A stretch of DNA of 64,000 bases from JABMQB01 sp964575025 (lineage in GTDB: Bacteria; Bacteroidota; Bacteroidia; Bacteroidales; Prolixibacteraceae). A program made the translations under genes and the position numbers. Shown piece after piece: positions 29,739 through 38,608 of the stretch (positions are counted from its first letter, which is position 1; each line of letters starts with the position of its first letter). The notes under the pieces were generated by a model, which was given only the letters and a program-made list of their open reading frames with translations, was not told the origin of the DNA and made no database searches. Location: contig CAZNPV010000021.1 in assembly GCA_964575025.1 (NCBI GenBank), positions 1 through 64,000 of the forward strand, given 5' to 3'.

Positions 29739-30974
29739 TTATAATTTCAGGGTTTTTTTTATGATAATCCGGGTTGCCCCCCTGTTCTGATTAACATAAT
29801 TTATTAACAGATCAGACAGCCTGCAACGTTTCTCAGAATTTTGCAGGAGCGTGCTCAAAATTCGTTCCAATTCTTCATAGGTAGCAACCGGGAATGCTCC
29901 TCCCAGGGCAACCAGATCTTTGGCTTCTTTAAACTTGTTGAAATTGGGCCCGAAGATCACGGGTAACCCAAAGGTAGCTGCTTCAAGGATATTGTGAATT
30001 CCTACGCCGAAGCCTCCGCCGACATAGCTGATGTCTCCGTACTGATACATAGAGGAAAGCAAGCCGACTGAATCAATAAGGAGCACATCGGCATGAGCTG
30101 CATTGGAGTCAGATAGCTCTGAAAAGAGCGCTACTGTTTTGGATACCGGGTTTTTGATCCGTTTAATGCTGGATTCAGAGACTTCGTGGGGAGCAAGAAT
30201 AAATTTCACTTCTTCCGATTGGTTTATAAAGCGGATGAGCAGCTCTTCATCCGGAGGCCAGGTGCTGCCTGCGATCACCAGGGGTTTCCCGTCTTTAAAC
30301 AGGTTGAGTACCGGGATCTGCCTGGCCTCAGAGGCGATCTCGTAGACCCTGTCAAAGCGGGTGTCGCCTGATACGGTACAATGGGTTAACTGAATTTGTT
30401 GCAGCAACCTTTCTGATTCCTTGTTCTGTACAAAAAAATGATCGATTCTCCGGAGCGTCTTCTGATACCACCGGCCAACGATATTGTTTCTGAAAAACAA
30501 CTGGTCCGGACGGAAAATGGCAGAGATGATGTACACAGGAATCTGACGCCGCCAGGCTTCAAGAATGTAATGAACCCAGAATTCGTATTTTACGAAAAAT
30601 ATTTTAACGGGCTGGACCCTGTCATAAAATGCGGTTACATTGGATGGTGTATCCAGGGGTAAATAGGTAATGATGTCTGCGCCGTCATAATTTTTCCGGA
30701 CCTCAAAGCCCGAAGGAGAAAAGAAGGTGAGCATAATTTTACAGGAGGGCCATTCCTTTTTGGCTTTTTCAATGACAGGACGCCCTTGCTCAAATTCGCC
30801 CAGGGAGGCACAGTGAAACCAGATATAGGGTTGACCGGGGATTATTTTTTCAGCGAGCGTTTTCTTCCAGTGCCTTCTCCCCCGAATGAACAGACGGGCT
30901 TTGGGGTTGAAGGGTACAGCCAGTAAAATCAGCAGTTTGTATAAAAGAATTCCGATGGTGTATAATGTACGCAT
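29739..30974 (-). CDS. waaA: 3-deoxy-D-manno-octulosonic acid (Kdo) transferase
   Basis: 411 residues. Adds Kdo from CMP-Kdo to lipid A precursor at the inner membrane. The N-terminal membrane anchor (about 1-22) is followed by the Kdo-transferase GT-B fold with HCASLGEFEQG, where Glu60 is the expected catalytic base; VKYEFWVHYI, VSGDTRFDRV, AGSTWPPDEE and the C-terminal GGGFGVGIHNILEAATFGLPVIFGP-type nucleotide-binding segment (about 319-344) are all typical. It is 27 bp downstream of the lycopene-cyclase-like gene, probably co-transcribed. Confidence 0.95.
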   Translation of the reverse strand: MRTLYTIGILLYKLLILLAVPFNPKARLFIRGRRHWKKTLAEKIIPGQPYIWFHCASLGEFEQGRPVIEKAKKEWPSCKIMLTFFSPSGFEVRKNYDGADIITYLPLDTPSNVTAFYDRVQPVKIFFVKYEFWVHYILEAWRRQIPVYIISAIFRPDQLFFRNNIVGRWYQKTLRRIDHFFVQNKESERLLQQIQLTHCTVSGDTRFDRVYEIASEARQIPVLNLFKDGKPLVIAGSTWPPDEELLIRFINQSEEVKFILAPHEVSESSIKRIKNPVSKTVALFSELSDSNAAHADVLLIDSVGLLSSMYQYGDISYVGGGFGVGIHNILEAATFGLPVIFGPNFNKFKEAKDLVALGGAFPVATYEELERILSTLLQNSEKRCRLSDLLINYVNQNRGATRIIIKKTLKL

Positions 30975-31001
30975 AAAGAAAATTTTCTGAAAAATAAAAA
31001 G

Positions 31002-31685
31002 TCAATAAAATTTTTTTTCTGACAGGTATTCATAAATGGAAACATTCATCAGGAAAAGAAGGAAAAAAGCTGCGATATCTTCCACCGGGATCCGGAAAAG
31101 AGAGATCCCCAGCATGTATTTCGCGTCATGGGTTATTACGGGCAACCCGCTGGCGATGCTTTGTATACTGAAAAACGGGATCAGTAAAAACAGGAACGAG
31201 GCATAGAAGGCTGCAAAGTGGGGTTTAAACCGGCCCCGGAAAATAACATATCCCAAATACACGGTCAGGAACATAAAAATTACAAACGTGTAGATCACCT
31301 GCCGGTTGCGGAGGGTGACCATAGCAAAAAAGGCCATGAGTACCAGGCTCAGGGTCATAAAATAATTGGGGTTCCTTTTCAGCCACCGGATTCCGGAAGC
31401 CATTCGGTACAGTAAGAATCCTGTCAACGGAAGAATGATAAAAAACATCCATCTTTCCAGGGGCAGGCTTGCAGGGAAGCAGTTGCTCAGGAACCGGGGA
31501 TGGTAGGTCCATAAAGCAGATTCAGCCAACCTGCGTTCAAACAGAAAATACAAGGCTCCCGACAGCAAAAGCGCCGGAGCCATATACTTGAAATCTTTCC
31601 AGAACTGCAGTTTTTTGCTGAAGCTGAAGGCCAGAAATACAACAAACAAAACCAATTGGCTACTCAGATATAGGTATTTTTCCAT
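31002..31685 (-). CDS. Lycopene cyclase domain (CarR/CrtYcd-type) membrane protein
   Basis: 227 residues with about seven hydrophobic segments. The two half-domains of the heterodimer-type lycopene cyclase family are recognisable: LWTYHP followed by ASLPLERWMFF (about 58-80), and FRIPVEDIAAFFLLFLMNVSIYEYL-type segment near the C-terminus (about 195-220). Family members cyclise lycopene to beta-carotene and carry paired P-x-E-E/D motifs; here the first reads PLER and the second PVED. Substitution of the second acid in the first motif makes the activity uncertain. No crtB or crtI is nearby. It is upstream of waaA in a likely two-gene operon. Confidence 0.7.
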   Translation of the reverse strand: MEKYLYLSSQLVLFVVFLAFSFSKKLQFWKDFKYMAPALLLSGALYFLFERRLAESALWTYHPRFLSNCFPASLPLERWMFFIILPLTGFLLYRMASGIRWLKRNPNYFMTLSLVLMAFFAMVTLRNRQVIYTFVIFMFLTVYLGYVIFRGRFKPHFAAFYASFLFLLIPFFSIQSIASGLPVITHDAKYMLGISLFRIPVEDIAAFFLLFLMNVSIYEYLSEKKFY

Positions 31686-31707
31686 CGTACTAACGGCTAC
31701 GGTTCGT

Positions 31708-31715
31708 CAAAAGTA
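31708..31715 (-). promoter_or_regulatory. Candidate -7 element of the cyclase-like/waaA operon
   Basis: The minus strand reads TACTTTTG, an exact TAnnTTTG match about 23 bp before the ATG at 31685. A properly spaced -33 TTG is not visible. Confidence 0.4.
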
Positions 31716-31759
31716 GTTTTTTTCCAATTGCCGGAAAACTTTTCCACCACATTCCTTTT

Positions 31760-31909
31760 ATGAAACGAGCCCATGACTATCGGGACGGAACGTAACGGGG
31801 AATTGTTGGGTTCACCCCTCTCCCGTTACGCAGGATACCGATATAAACCGGGATTAAGGATTGTTTGAGAAAAGTACCGATAAAAATGAACAATTATAAT
31901 GAGATGAAA
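31760..31909 (+). repeat. Dispersed intergenic repeat, copy A (expanded)
   Basis: The 35 bp at 31875-31909 (TACCGATAAAAAT...ATAATGAGATGAAA) match 63806-63840 at 32 of 35 positions. Both copies also share ATGAAACGAG, then GGAACG, then TTAC...ATACCGAT upstream in the same order, but spacing is 115 bp here and 42 bp in the other copy. It lies upstream of the DoxX/TIM-barrel gene. Confidence 0.6.
31791..31830. other. Nested hairpin in intergenic region
   Basis: CGTAACGGG (31791-31799) pairs with CCCGTTACG (31822-31830), enclosing a small GGG-ttca-CCC hairpin (31808-31817). There is no U-tract, so it is not a standard terminator. It lies within the dispersed repeat described at 31760-31909. Confidence 0.5.
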
Positions 31910-31989
31910 TTTCCAGAAAGGGATTTGACTTCCCGGGAAAATGGTTAATTTAACCGGTTAAAAACCGTAGATTGAACAAACAAATAAAT

Positions 31990-33519
31990 ATGGCTTCCAA
32001 AAAATATGTACCCTGGCAAAAAGGGCTGATCACGTTGTTGCGTTTAGCCATAGGCTGGCATTTTTTGTATGAAGGATTATCCAAGATCCTGGCTGAAGAG
32101 TGGACAGCATCGGGATTTCTGGCCAATTCGACGGGTCCGTTTTCAGGATTTTATCACGGGCTGGCAGCATCCCCTGGTTGGATGGATGTGGTTGATCCTT
32201 TGAATATGTATGGATTGTTGCTGATCGGATTGGCTCTTTTCCTGGGGGTTGCCATTCGTTATGCAGCAGGGGGCGGGATTTTTTTGCTGGTGCTCTATTA
32301 TTTTGCCTATCCTCCTTTTGGAGGCACTGTGCCCGGGGCTGCCGAAGGTACCCTGTATATTGTAAACCGTCAGTTTATTGAAGCCGCTGCTTTGCTGTTT
32401 TTGTTCTTTTTAAAAGAAAAAGGATACGGCATCTATGCCCTCAGGGAACGCATACCCAACAAAGCTAAACCGGAGCCTTCGGATGAAGAAAAAAGACGGG
32501 CTGGTTCCAGGCGTGAAGCGCTGAAAAATCTGGCCACCATACCGGCACTTGGCATCATGGGATGGGGAGCGCTTACCGAATACAACCGATACGGATACGA
32601 TACCCTGTCGGGAGCTACCATACAAATTGGTGGTGCCGGATTGAATGAATTAAAGGGGGAGCTCCCCAAAGGGAAAATCGGAGACCATGAACTGAGCCGC
32701 CTTGTACTGGGTGGAAACCTGATTGGAGGGTGGGCCCATTCGCGGGACCTCCTTTATGTGCCTTCCCTGTTCCGGGCCTATAATACGGAAATGAAAATTT
32801 TTGAAACCCTGATGCTGGCTGAAAAAGCAGGTATTAACGCGATCAATATCGGATTCCCTACCAATCCACTGATGCAGAAATACAAAAAAATAACCGGGAG
32901 TCACCTGAAAGTAATTACCCAGGTAGCTCCGGATATGGAAAACGGGGATTACTATGTCAATATCAACAAAGCCATTGACTTTGGTGTAGATATCATCCAG
33001 GTACAGGGAAACTGGTGCGACTGGCTGGTTCGCGACCACAGGATCGATGTAGTGGGGAAAATGCTGGATAAAATCAGAAGCCAGGGGTATGTGGCCGGAT
33101 TGGCTTCCCATACGGTTGATGCATTGATCGCCTGTGAAGAAGAGGGAATTATCCCGGATTATTATATGAAAACCATGCACCACGACCAATACTGGTCGGC
33201 TCATCCGAGAGAAAACCGGGTGCCCTTTGAGGTGGATGGCCAAAAATACCTTGACCACAATAAATTTCACGATAACCTGTTTTGTTTGTTTCCAGACAGA
33301 ACTGTGGCTTTTGTGAAACGGGCCAAAGTTCCGGTAATGGGATTTAAAGTACTGGCTGCCGGAGCAATCGACCCTCAGGACGGGTTTAACTGGGCCTTTC
33401 AGAAGGGGGCTGATTTTATCTGTGTGGGAATGTTCGATTTCCAGGTTGTCAACGATGTAAACATCACCCTTGATGTATTGAACAACCTCCGGGGGCGTAC
33501 CCGGGAATGGTATGGTTGA
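31990..33519 (+). CDS. DoxX-like membrane domain fused to a TIM-barrel oxidoreductase-like domain
   Basis: About 509 residues; ATG at 31990 preferred to TTG at 31972. Residues about 10-145 form a DoxX/quinol-oxidase-subunit-like domain with about four transmembrane helices (LRLAIGWHFLYEG; LLIGLALFLGVAIR; FIEAAALLFLFFL). A basic linker leads to SRREALKNLATIPALG (about 173-188), which looks like a twin-arginine signal with its hydrophobic stretch in the middle of the protein. The C-terminal about 300 residues look like a TIM barrel distantly related to aldo/keto reductases (LSRLVLGGNLIGGW; VKVITQVAPDM-like strands; FKVLAAGAIDP). I do not see an intact catalytic tetrad. An exported redox enzyme linked to the quinone pool is a guess. 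Confidence 0.7.
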   Translation: MASKKYVPWQKGLITLLRLAIGWHFLYEGLSKILAEEWTASGFLANSTGPFSGFYHGLAASPGWMDVVDPLNMYGLLLIGLALFLGVAIRYAAGGGIFLLVLYYFAYPPFGGTVPGAAEGTLYIVNRQFIEAAALLFLFFLKEKGYGIYALRERIPNKAKPEPSDEEKRRAGSRREALKNLATIPALGIMGWGALTEYNRYGYDTLSGATIQIGGAGLNELKGELPKGKIGDHELSRLVLGGNLIGGWAHSRDLLYVPSLFRAYNTEMKIFETLMLAEKAGINAINIGFPTNPLMQKYKKITGSHLKVITQVAPDMENGDYYVNINKAIDFGVDIIQVQGNWCDWLVRDHRIDVVGKMLDKIRSQGYVAGLASHTVDALIACEEEGIIPDYYMKTMHHDQYWSAHPRENRVPFEVDGQKYLDHNKFHDNLFCLFPDRTVAFVKRAKVPVMGFKVLAAGAIDPQDGFNWAFQKGADFICVGMFDFQVVNDVNITLDVLNNLRGRTREWYG

Positions 33520-33605
33520 TTTTTGGGAAGTTTTTCTGGTAATCCGGGAAGGATTCTGACCAGGCCTGCCAGGAGGTCTACCCTGAAGAAAATACCGAAG
33601 ACCGC

Positions 33606-34094
33606 TTACTGCCAGGCATCCCAGGGAACCGACGCGTTGGCTCCGAATTCTTTGCCCGTGATTTTTTCCATTTTTACCTTGAGGATCCCTACGTTGTTGA
33701 CAGCCGGGGCGTTGAATTTGAATTTCCGGTTGCTGTAATGTGCCAGGATCTGTTCCAGGCAGCGTACTTTCTCATTGTAATCTTCCACTTCTTCAGCTAC
33801 TCCTTCAACGATCACCGACCGGGATTTCATCCGGTAACTGCATCCTACCTGTTCATGCTGCCAGGCCAATTCTTCACCCTGGGTCCAGTTCATACAAACC
33901 CGGGGATTCTTTTTTACTGTTTTCCACATCCTTCCCGAAGGGGCAGAGTGTAAAATAACCGTATCCCCGTCCAGCGCAAAATTCATAGGCAGTATGTAAG
34001 GAATATTTTCTTCTGCCATAGCCAGATAACAAATTCTGCAGGACCGGATGATACGGTCGATCTCTTCCCTGTTTTTGATCCACAAAGTGCGCAT
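33606..34094 (-). CDS. Pyridoxamine 5'-phosphate oxidase-like (NimA-type) flavoprotein
   Basis: About 162 residues; ATG at 34094 (MRTLWIKNREEID) preferred, 1 bp after the methyltransferase stop; the longer ORF is a shadow. The split-barrel flavin-binding family is seen in CYLAMAEENIPYILPMNF and LHSAPSGRMWKTVKKNPRVC, as in NimA nitroimidazole reductases. Likely binds FMN (or heme) and reduces small molecules; exact substrate is unknown. Last gene of the dnaG-methyltransferase-flavoprotein operon. Confidence 0.8.
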   Translation of the reverse strand: MRTLWIKNREEIDRIIRSCRICYLAMAEENIPYILPMNFALDGDTVILHSAPSGRMWKTVKKNPRVCMNWTQGEELAWQHEQVGCSYRMKSRSVIVEGVAEEVEDYNEKVRCLEQILAHYSNRKFKFNAPAVNNVGILKVKMEKITGKEFGANASVPWDAWQ

Positions 34095-34095
34095 A

Positions 34096-34902
34096 TTATT
34101 TTCTTTTTTTGATAATCCATATATCCTGAGGAATGGCTTTCCCGGGCAGGGGTTCCGGCTCAATGTGCTCAAGGATTTCTGCATCCCGGAAGAGGGCATG
34201 CATAAATGCTGTGGGATGAAAAGCTGAAAAAGTCCGGTGTCCCTCCTTAACTTTTCCTCTGACCACCAGCCTGCCCTGGTTAAATGCTTTTCTCTCTTTC
34301 TCTGTAAGTTTTTCCCGGTAGTATTTTCCCTGGGTCGTCAGAAACAGAATGCCTCCGGATTTTAAAATCCGGGTAAGTTCGTTGTACCACTGTGTGTGTT
34401 TTTCTTCGGAAAGATGGGTCAGAACAGAATATCCGTAGATCACATCAAAAAATTGATCCGGCCAGGGCAATTCTGCATCTGCGCTGTTCAGATTAAAGTG
34501 GATTCCCGGGAGATTTTTTTTACACCAGTCGATGGATTTCGGGTTATAATCGGTGGCATAGAATTCACAGCCCTCCCCGGTACACTGAGGCAGATGCCGT
34601 ATGATTCGTCCCGGGCCACACCCCCAATCCAGGATCTTTGCATTCTCAAGAGAAGTATGCCGGAATAGATGGTCTGTGAGCCAGCGGGCCGATTCAAAAC
34701 CCCCCGAATAGTATTTTTCGTAATGCAGCTGATAGGATTCGTACAGAAGGTAATCGGGAGGCAACGGCACTTCCGGAAAATGTTCCCGGAAAGCCCGGTT
34801 TTCTTTCCTGAAGGTAACCTTTTCATACAGGTAATGAAGCCGGTCGATCCGATAAAGAACCCGGAAAAACCGCAGCATATTTGACAGATATCCCCTGTTC
34901 AT
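34096..34902 (-). CDS. Class I SAM-dependent methyltransferase
   Basis: 268 residues. Rossmann-type methyltransferase: motif I ILDWGCGPGRIIRHL (about 89-103), acidic motif FYATDYNPKS (about 113-122), SADAELPWPDQFFDVIYGYS (about 138-157) and the post-motif LKSGGILFLTTQG. The N-terminal 60 residues are not diagnostic. Similar proteins are annotated only as methyltransferase type 11/12; the substrate is not predictable. It lies 9 bp after dnaG and overlaps the regulatory region of the flavoprotein gene, so it is co-transcribed. Confidence 0.85.
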   Translation of the reverse strand: MNRGYLSNMLRFFRVLYRIDRLHYLYEKVTFRKENRAFREHFPEVPLPPDYLLYESYQLHYEKYYSGGFESARWLTDHLFRHTSLENAKILDWGCGPGRIIRHLPQCTGEGCEFYATDYNPKSIDWCKKNLPGIHFNLNSADAELPWPDQFFDVIYGYSVLTHLSEEKHTQWYNELTRILKSGGILFLTTQGKYYREKLTEKERKAFNQGRLVVRGKVKEGHRTFSAFHPTAFMHALFRDAEILEHIEPEPLPGKAIPQDIWIIKKRK

Positions 34903-34911
34903 TCCATCGAT

Positions 34912-36846
34912 CTAAAAGAAGGCCCTGTTGCCCAGTTTGTTCAGTAACTCCTTTTTGACTTTGTTCAGTTTCATGTATTTTTCCTGTTCATCAGATATCC
35001 GCTTTTCGTCGTTTTGTTCCGAAGCCTTTCTGATATTTTCTTCCAGCACACGCAACATTTTTCCCACATGGATAAGCTTGTATTCATTGACAATTTTCGG
35101 AATTAACAGGTCGAGGATCTCTTCCTCTTTTTCGGCATACGATCCGGCCCGGTGCCATCGTTTGCTTTCGAAATGTCTTTCTGATACCAGTTTGCTGGCC
35201 AGTTGATTTATTTTTTCATCTGGGTGGTGGATAAAATATTTGGTGAGGTCTGTATCCTCATCCTTCATTTTTTCTTTTGCTTCGTTCAGGAAGCGGGCCA
35301 GGATGGAATGTTCCTTTACCAGTCCGTCCTTTTCCACTTCGTCGATGATAAAATCCCCGCAACGGATGATTTTCTTCTGGTCGGGGGATTCGGTATTTTC
35401 GCCCAGAGGGTGTCTGCCATATTTTAACAGGAAGCGGATCAACTCTTTTTCTTCAATGGTCAGATCCGGTTCCTTCTGTTTTACGATTTCCGGTTGTTGG
35501 GCAGTTGTTCGTTGTTGTTCCCTGAAGGTTTGCCTGTTTTGGGTATAGGTCTGTTTCCGTTTTATTTTTCGTATTTCTGCATACAGGATCTCTTCTTCCA
35601 CCTGGAGCAGGTGGCTGCATTCCCTGATATATACCGAGCGGGTAATCGTATCAGAGATAACGGCTATGGACCGGATCAGATCCGATATCAACCGGGCTTT
35701 GGCCACAGGGTCGCCCTCCTTCAGCAGAAGCTGTGTTTTAAAACGGATAAAATCTGTTTCGTTGGTTTTCAGGAATTCTTCAAGTTCTGCCGCGCTTTTC
35801 TTTCGGGCAAACGAATCGGGGTCTTCCCCCTGGGGAAGAAGGAGCACCTTGACGTTCATGCCCTCTTCCAGCACCATGTCGATGCCCCGGAAGGAAGCTT
35901 TCACGCCTGCTTCGTCGCCGTCATACACAATGGTTATGTTCGTGGTGAACCTTTTTATGAGCCGTATCTGCTCCGATGTCAGGGATGTTCCGGAGGAAGC
36001 AGCCACGTTTCCAATGCCTGCCTGAAAAAATGCCAGCACATCGGTATACCCTTCAACGAGGTAACATTTGTCGGCTTGTGCCAGTTCCCGTTTTGCCTCA
36101 AAAAGCCCGTAGAGAACGTTGCTTTTATGGTAAATCGGGGATTCCGGGGAGTTCAGGTATTTTGCTGTCTTGGGATCGTCCTTTAGGGTTCTGCCCCCAA
36201 AACCGATGATCCTGCCTGCCAGGTTCCGGATCGGGAACATGACCCTGCCGGCAAACCGGTCGCGTATCCAGTTCTCCCGTACAATCGTCAATCCGGTTTT
36301 TTCAAGGAATTCCAGCTGGTACCCCTCTTTGCGGGCTGCATCTGTGAATTTTGATTTTCCTTCGGGGCAGTAACCCAGCTCAAATTTCCTGATGGTATCA
36401 TCCCTTAAACCCCGTTCCCGAAAATAGCTTAATCCCACAGCTTTCCCTTCTTCATCCTCCCATAAACTGCGGGTGAAATACTTTTGTGCAAACGCGGAAA
36501 CGATCATCAGGCTTTCACGTTCATCTTTGAGCTGCTTTTCCTTTTCGGTCTCTTCTTTTTCTACAATCTCGATGTGGTATTTTCTGGCCAGCCATCTCAG
36601 GGCATCAGGGTAGCTCAGGTTTTCGTGTTCCATGATGAAATGGACGACATTGCCTCCTTTGCCACAACCAAAACATTTATAGATCCCCTTGGCCGGAGAA
36701 ACAGTAAATGAAGGGGTCTTTTCGTTGTGAAAAGGACAGAGCCCCAGGTAATTTACCCCCCTTCGTTTCAGGGTGATAAAATCTGAGATGACATCGACAA
36801 TGTCTGCCTGATCCAGAATACGCCCTATGGTTGCCTGATCAATCAT
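34912..36846 (-). CDS. dnaG: DNA primase DnaG
   Basis: About 644 residues; ATG at 36846, two codons inside a GTG-started ORF. Synthesises RNA primers for replication. The N-terminal CHC2 zinc ribbon uses Cys37-Pro-Phe-His40 and Cys58-Phe-Gly-Cys61; the catalytic TOPRIM region shows LVEGYTDVLAFF and IVYDGDEAGVKA; the rest is a DnaB-binding C-terminal region (about 450-644) typical of Bacteroidetes primases, rich in charged residues. First gene of a three-gene operon. Confidence 0.96.
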   Translation of the reverse strand: MIDQATIGRILDQADIVDVISDFITLKRRGVNYLGLCPFHNEKTPSFTVSPAKGIYKCFGCGKGGNVVHFIMEHENLSYPDALRWLARKYHIEIVEKEETEKEKQLKDERESLMIVSAFAQKYFTRSLWEDEEGKAVGLSYFRERGLRDDTIRKFELGYCPEGKSKFTDAARKEGYQLEFLEKTGLTIVRENWIRDRFAGRVMFPIRNLAGRIIGFGGRTLKDDPKTAKYLNSPESPIYHKSNVLYGLFEAKRELAQADKCYLVEGYTDVLAFFQAGIGNVAASSGTSLTSEQIRLIKRFTTNITIVYDGDEAGVKASFRGIDMVLEEGMNVKVLLLPQGEDPDSFARKKSAAELEEFLKTNETDFIRFKTQLLLKEGDPVAKARLISDLIRSIAVISDTITRSVYIRECSHLLQVEEEILYAEIRKIKRKQTYTQNRQTFREQQRTTAQQPEIVKQKEPDLTIEEKELIRFLLKYGRHPLGENTESPDQKKIIRCGDFIIDEVEKDGLVKEHSILARFLNEAKEKMKDEDTDLTKYFIHHPDEKINQLASKLVSERHFESKRWHRAGSYAEKEEEILDLLIPKIVNEYKLIHVGKMLRVLEENIRKASEQNDEKRISDEQEKYMKLNKVKKELLNKLGNRAFF

Positions 36847-36851
36847 TCCCA

Positions 36852-36859
36852 CAAATGTA
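36852..36859 (-). promoter_or_regulatory. Candidate -7 element of dnaG
   Basis: The minus strand reads TACATTTG, an exact TAnnTTTG match, only 6 bp before the dnaG ATG; transcription from it would be near leaderless. No convincing -33 TTG. Confidence 0.35.
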
Positions 36860-37000
36860 GGAATTTTGATCCGAGATTACGCTGCTATATTTCGGATTCC
36901 ACAGCAAAAGAATCTTTATCAGCGGAAAATTTCCTGGTTATTTTGTATTCTCTCTGTCGCTTCCAGACAGGAATGGGGTGTGCTTTTGCTCAGCAGTTCA

Positions 37001-37033
37001 GTTTTGTGACGGATTGGTACGAACCGTACTTTG
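37001..37033 (+). promoter_or_regulatory. Possible promoter of the outer-membrane protein gene
   Basis: TTTTG (37002-37006) and TACTTTG (37027-37033) are 20 bp apart; the -7 is one base short of TAnnTTTG, so the match is imperfect. Confidence 0.3.
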
Positions 37034-37118
37034 TATGCAGAAAATGTTATTTTTATACAAAAAAAGCGAAGGGATTGCTTCCTGAAGCAAAAAATGAATC
37101 ACATAAAACGGAATGCGT

Positions 37119-37742
37119 ATGAGACAAACACTGATCCTGATATTTTTAACCCTGCTGTTTTCAGGGGTTTATGCACAGCGGTTTGAAGGGGGGCTGATCG
37201 GTGGGTTTAATGCCACACAGGTGAAAGGGGATTTATACTCAGGGTATCATAAACCAGGGATCCTGGCCGGGGCTTTTGTACAGACCGATCTGGCTCCGGC
37301 GGTATTTGCGGGCCTGGAACTGAAATATTCACAGAAAGGATCACGGAATAAAATTGATCCCAAAGATCCCGAACCGGAAAAGTATATCATGCGGTTGGGG
37401 TATGTAGAATTGCCTGTTTTTTTCGGATTCCGGGCCAACGACCGGGGGTCTGTGGTCGGGGGGATATCTACCGGGTACCTCATTCATGCCAAAGAGTACC
37501 GCGACAACGATCCGTTGCCTGAAGAAGACTGGCATGCGTTTAAAAATTTTGATGTCCAGCCATTCCTGGGGTTCCAGTTCGATATGCTGAACAACCTCAC
37601 CATAGACCTGAGGTTCGCCTATTCTGTACTGCCCATCCGCGGACAACCGGGAGAAAATGCAACCAGCTTTTACTGGCTTAACAACCAGTTCAATAATGTG
37701 ATTTCCCTGGCTGCCTATTACCGCATCAATACAAGATATTAA
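37119..37742 (+). CDS. PorT-like outer-membrane beta-barrel protein
   Basis: About 207 residues; ATG at 37119 (MRQTLILIF) gives a clean signal peptide ending GVYAQ; an ATG two codons upstream is also possible. The rest is alternating beta-strand sequence with GGLIGGFNATQVKGD, GYVELPVFFGF and a terminal aromatic strand (AAYYRINTRY), matching the PorT/OMP beta-barrel 2 family, an eight-stranded barrel. Function unknown. Monocistronic, divergent from dnaG. Confidence 0.85.
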   Translation: MRQTLILIFLTLLFSGVYAQRFEGGLIGGFNATQVKGDLYSGYHKPGILAGAFVQTDLAPAVFAGLELKYSQKGSRNKIDPKDPEPEKYIMRLGYVELPVFFGFRANDRGSVVGGISTGYLIHAKEYRDNDPLPEEDWHAFKNFDVQPFLGFQFDMLNNLTIDLRFAYSVLPIRGQPGENATSFYWLNNQFNNVISLAAYYRINTRY

Positions 37743-37827
37743 CCGGATGAACCCTACGCTGAACCGTTTGCCGGATGGATTATTTTTAGAGGTTCAGGCC
37801 TGTTTTTCAACTAAAAAGATCAAATGA

Positions 37828-38400
37828 ATGAAACGAAAAATTATCGTTGCAGTTACGGGTGCCAGCGGGTCCATTTATGCCAAAACCCTTTTTGATAAAC
37901 TGAAACAGGTTCAGGAACAGTTTGAGGAGATTGCCATCCTTTTTTCAGACAATGCTGCGGATATATGGAATTACGAACTGAAAGAACCTTTTCACCCGGT
38001 ATATCCTTTCCGGATCTATGAAAAGGATGATTTTTATGCTCCCTTTGCATCCGGATCTTCCTGTTTTGATACCATGATCCTCTGCCCCTGTTCCATGGGT
38101 ATGCTGGCCCGGATTGCCAATGGCATTTCCGACTGCCTGATAACCCGTGCTGCCGATGTGATCCTCAAAGAAAGGCGTAAACTGATCCTGGTTCCAAGAG
38201 AAACCCCCTATAACCTGATCCATATTGAAAATATGAAACAAATAGTGCTGGCAGGAGGGATCCTATGCCCGGCTTCCCCCTCTTTTTACAGCAAACCGGA
38301 AACCATTGATCAACTGGTCGAAACCGTTGTGGAACGGTTGATCAACCTGGCAGAAATCCGTTATCCTGCTTTTTCCTGGGGAAGTTCCGGTGAAGAATAA
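37828..38400 (+). CDS. ubiX: Flavin prenyltransferase UbiX
   Basis: 190 residues. Makes prenylated FMN, the cofactor of UbiD-type decarboxylases, from FMN and dimethylallyl phosphate. The flavin-binding AVTGASGSIYAKTLF loop (about 8-22), CPCSMGMLARIANGISDCLITRAADV segment (86-111), LVPRETPYNLIHIENM (122-137) and the PASPSFYSKPETIDQLV motif are all characteristic, and length is typical. No ubiD is visible nearby. It has its own terminator. Confidence 0.95.
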   Translation: MKRKIIVAVTGASGSIYAKTLFDKLKQVQEQFEEIAILFSDNAADIWNYELKEPFHPVYPFRIYEKDDFYAPFASGSSCFDTMILCPCSMGMLARIANGISDCLITRAADVILKERRKLILVPRETPYNLIHIENMKQIVLAGGILCPASPSFYSKPETIDQLVETVVERLINLAEIRYPAFSWGSSGEE

Positions 38401-38432
38401 ACAGATAACCCGTCATCTATCTGTTTTTTTCC
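38400..38432 (+). terminator. Terminator after ubiX
   Basis: AACAGATA-type stem (38400-38407) with TATCTGTT (38418-38425), 10-nt loop and a run of seven T. Confidence 0.7.
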
Positions 38433-38608
38433 TGCCAGAATTCGTATATTGGAACCTGAAAAAAAACCGGGAAGGAATGGGATATTTGCGGAATTATCCG
38501 GAAGTTCAGGCTTTTTTTTGACATTGTGGTATCTGTCAAAGGATATACACGAACGCATGGATGAGGGGATTTTAAAAACATGGAACGGATTGGATTTTAA
38601 AAAGCGCA

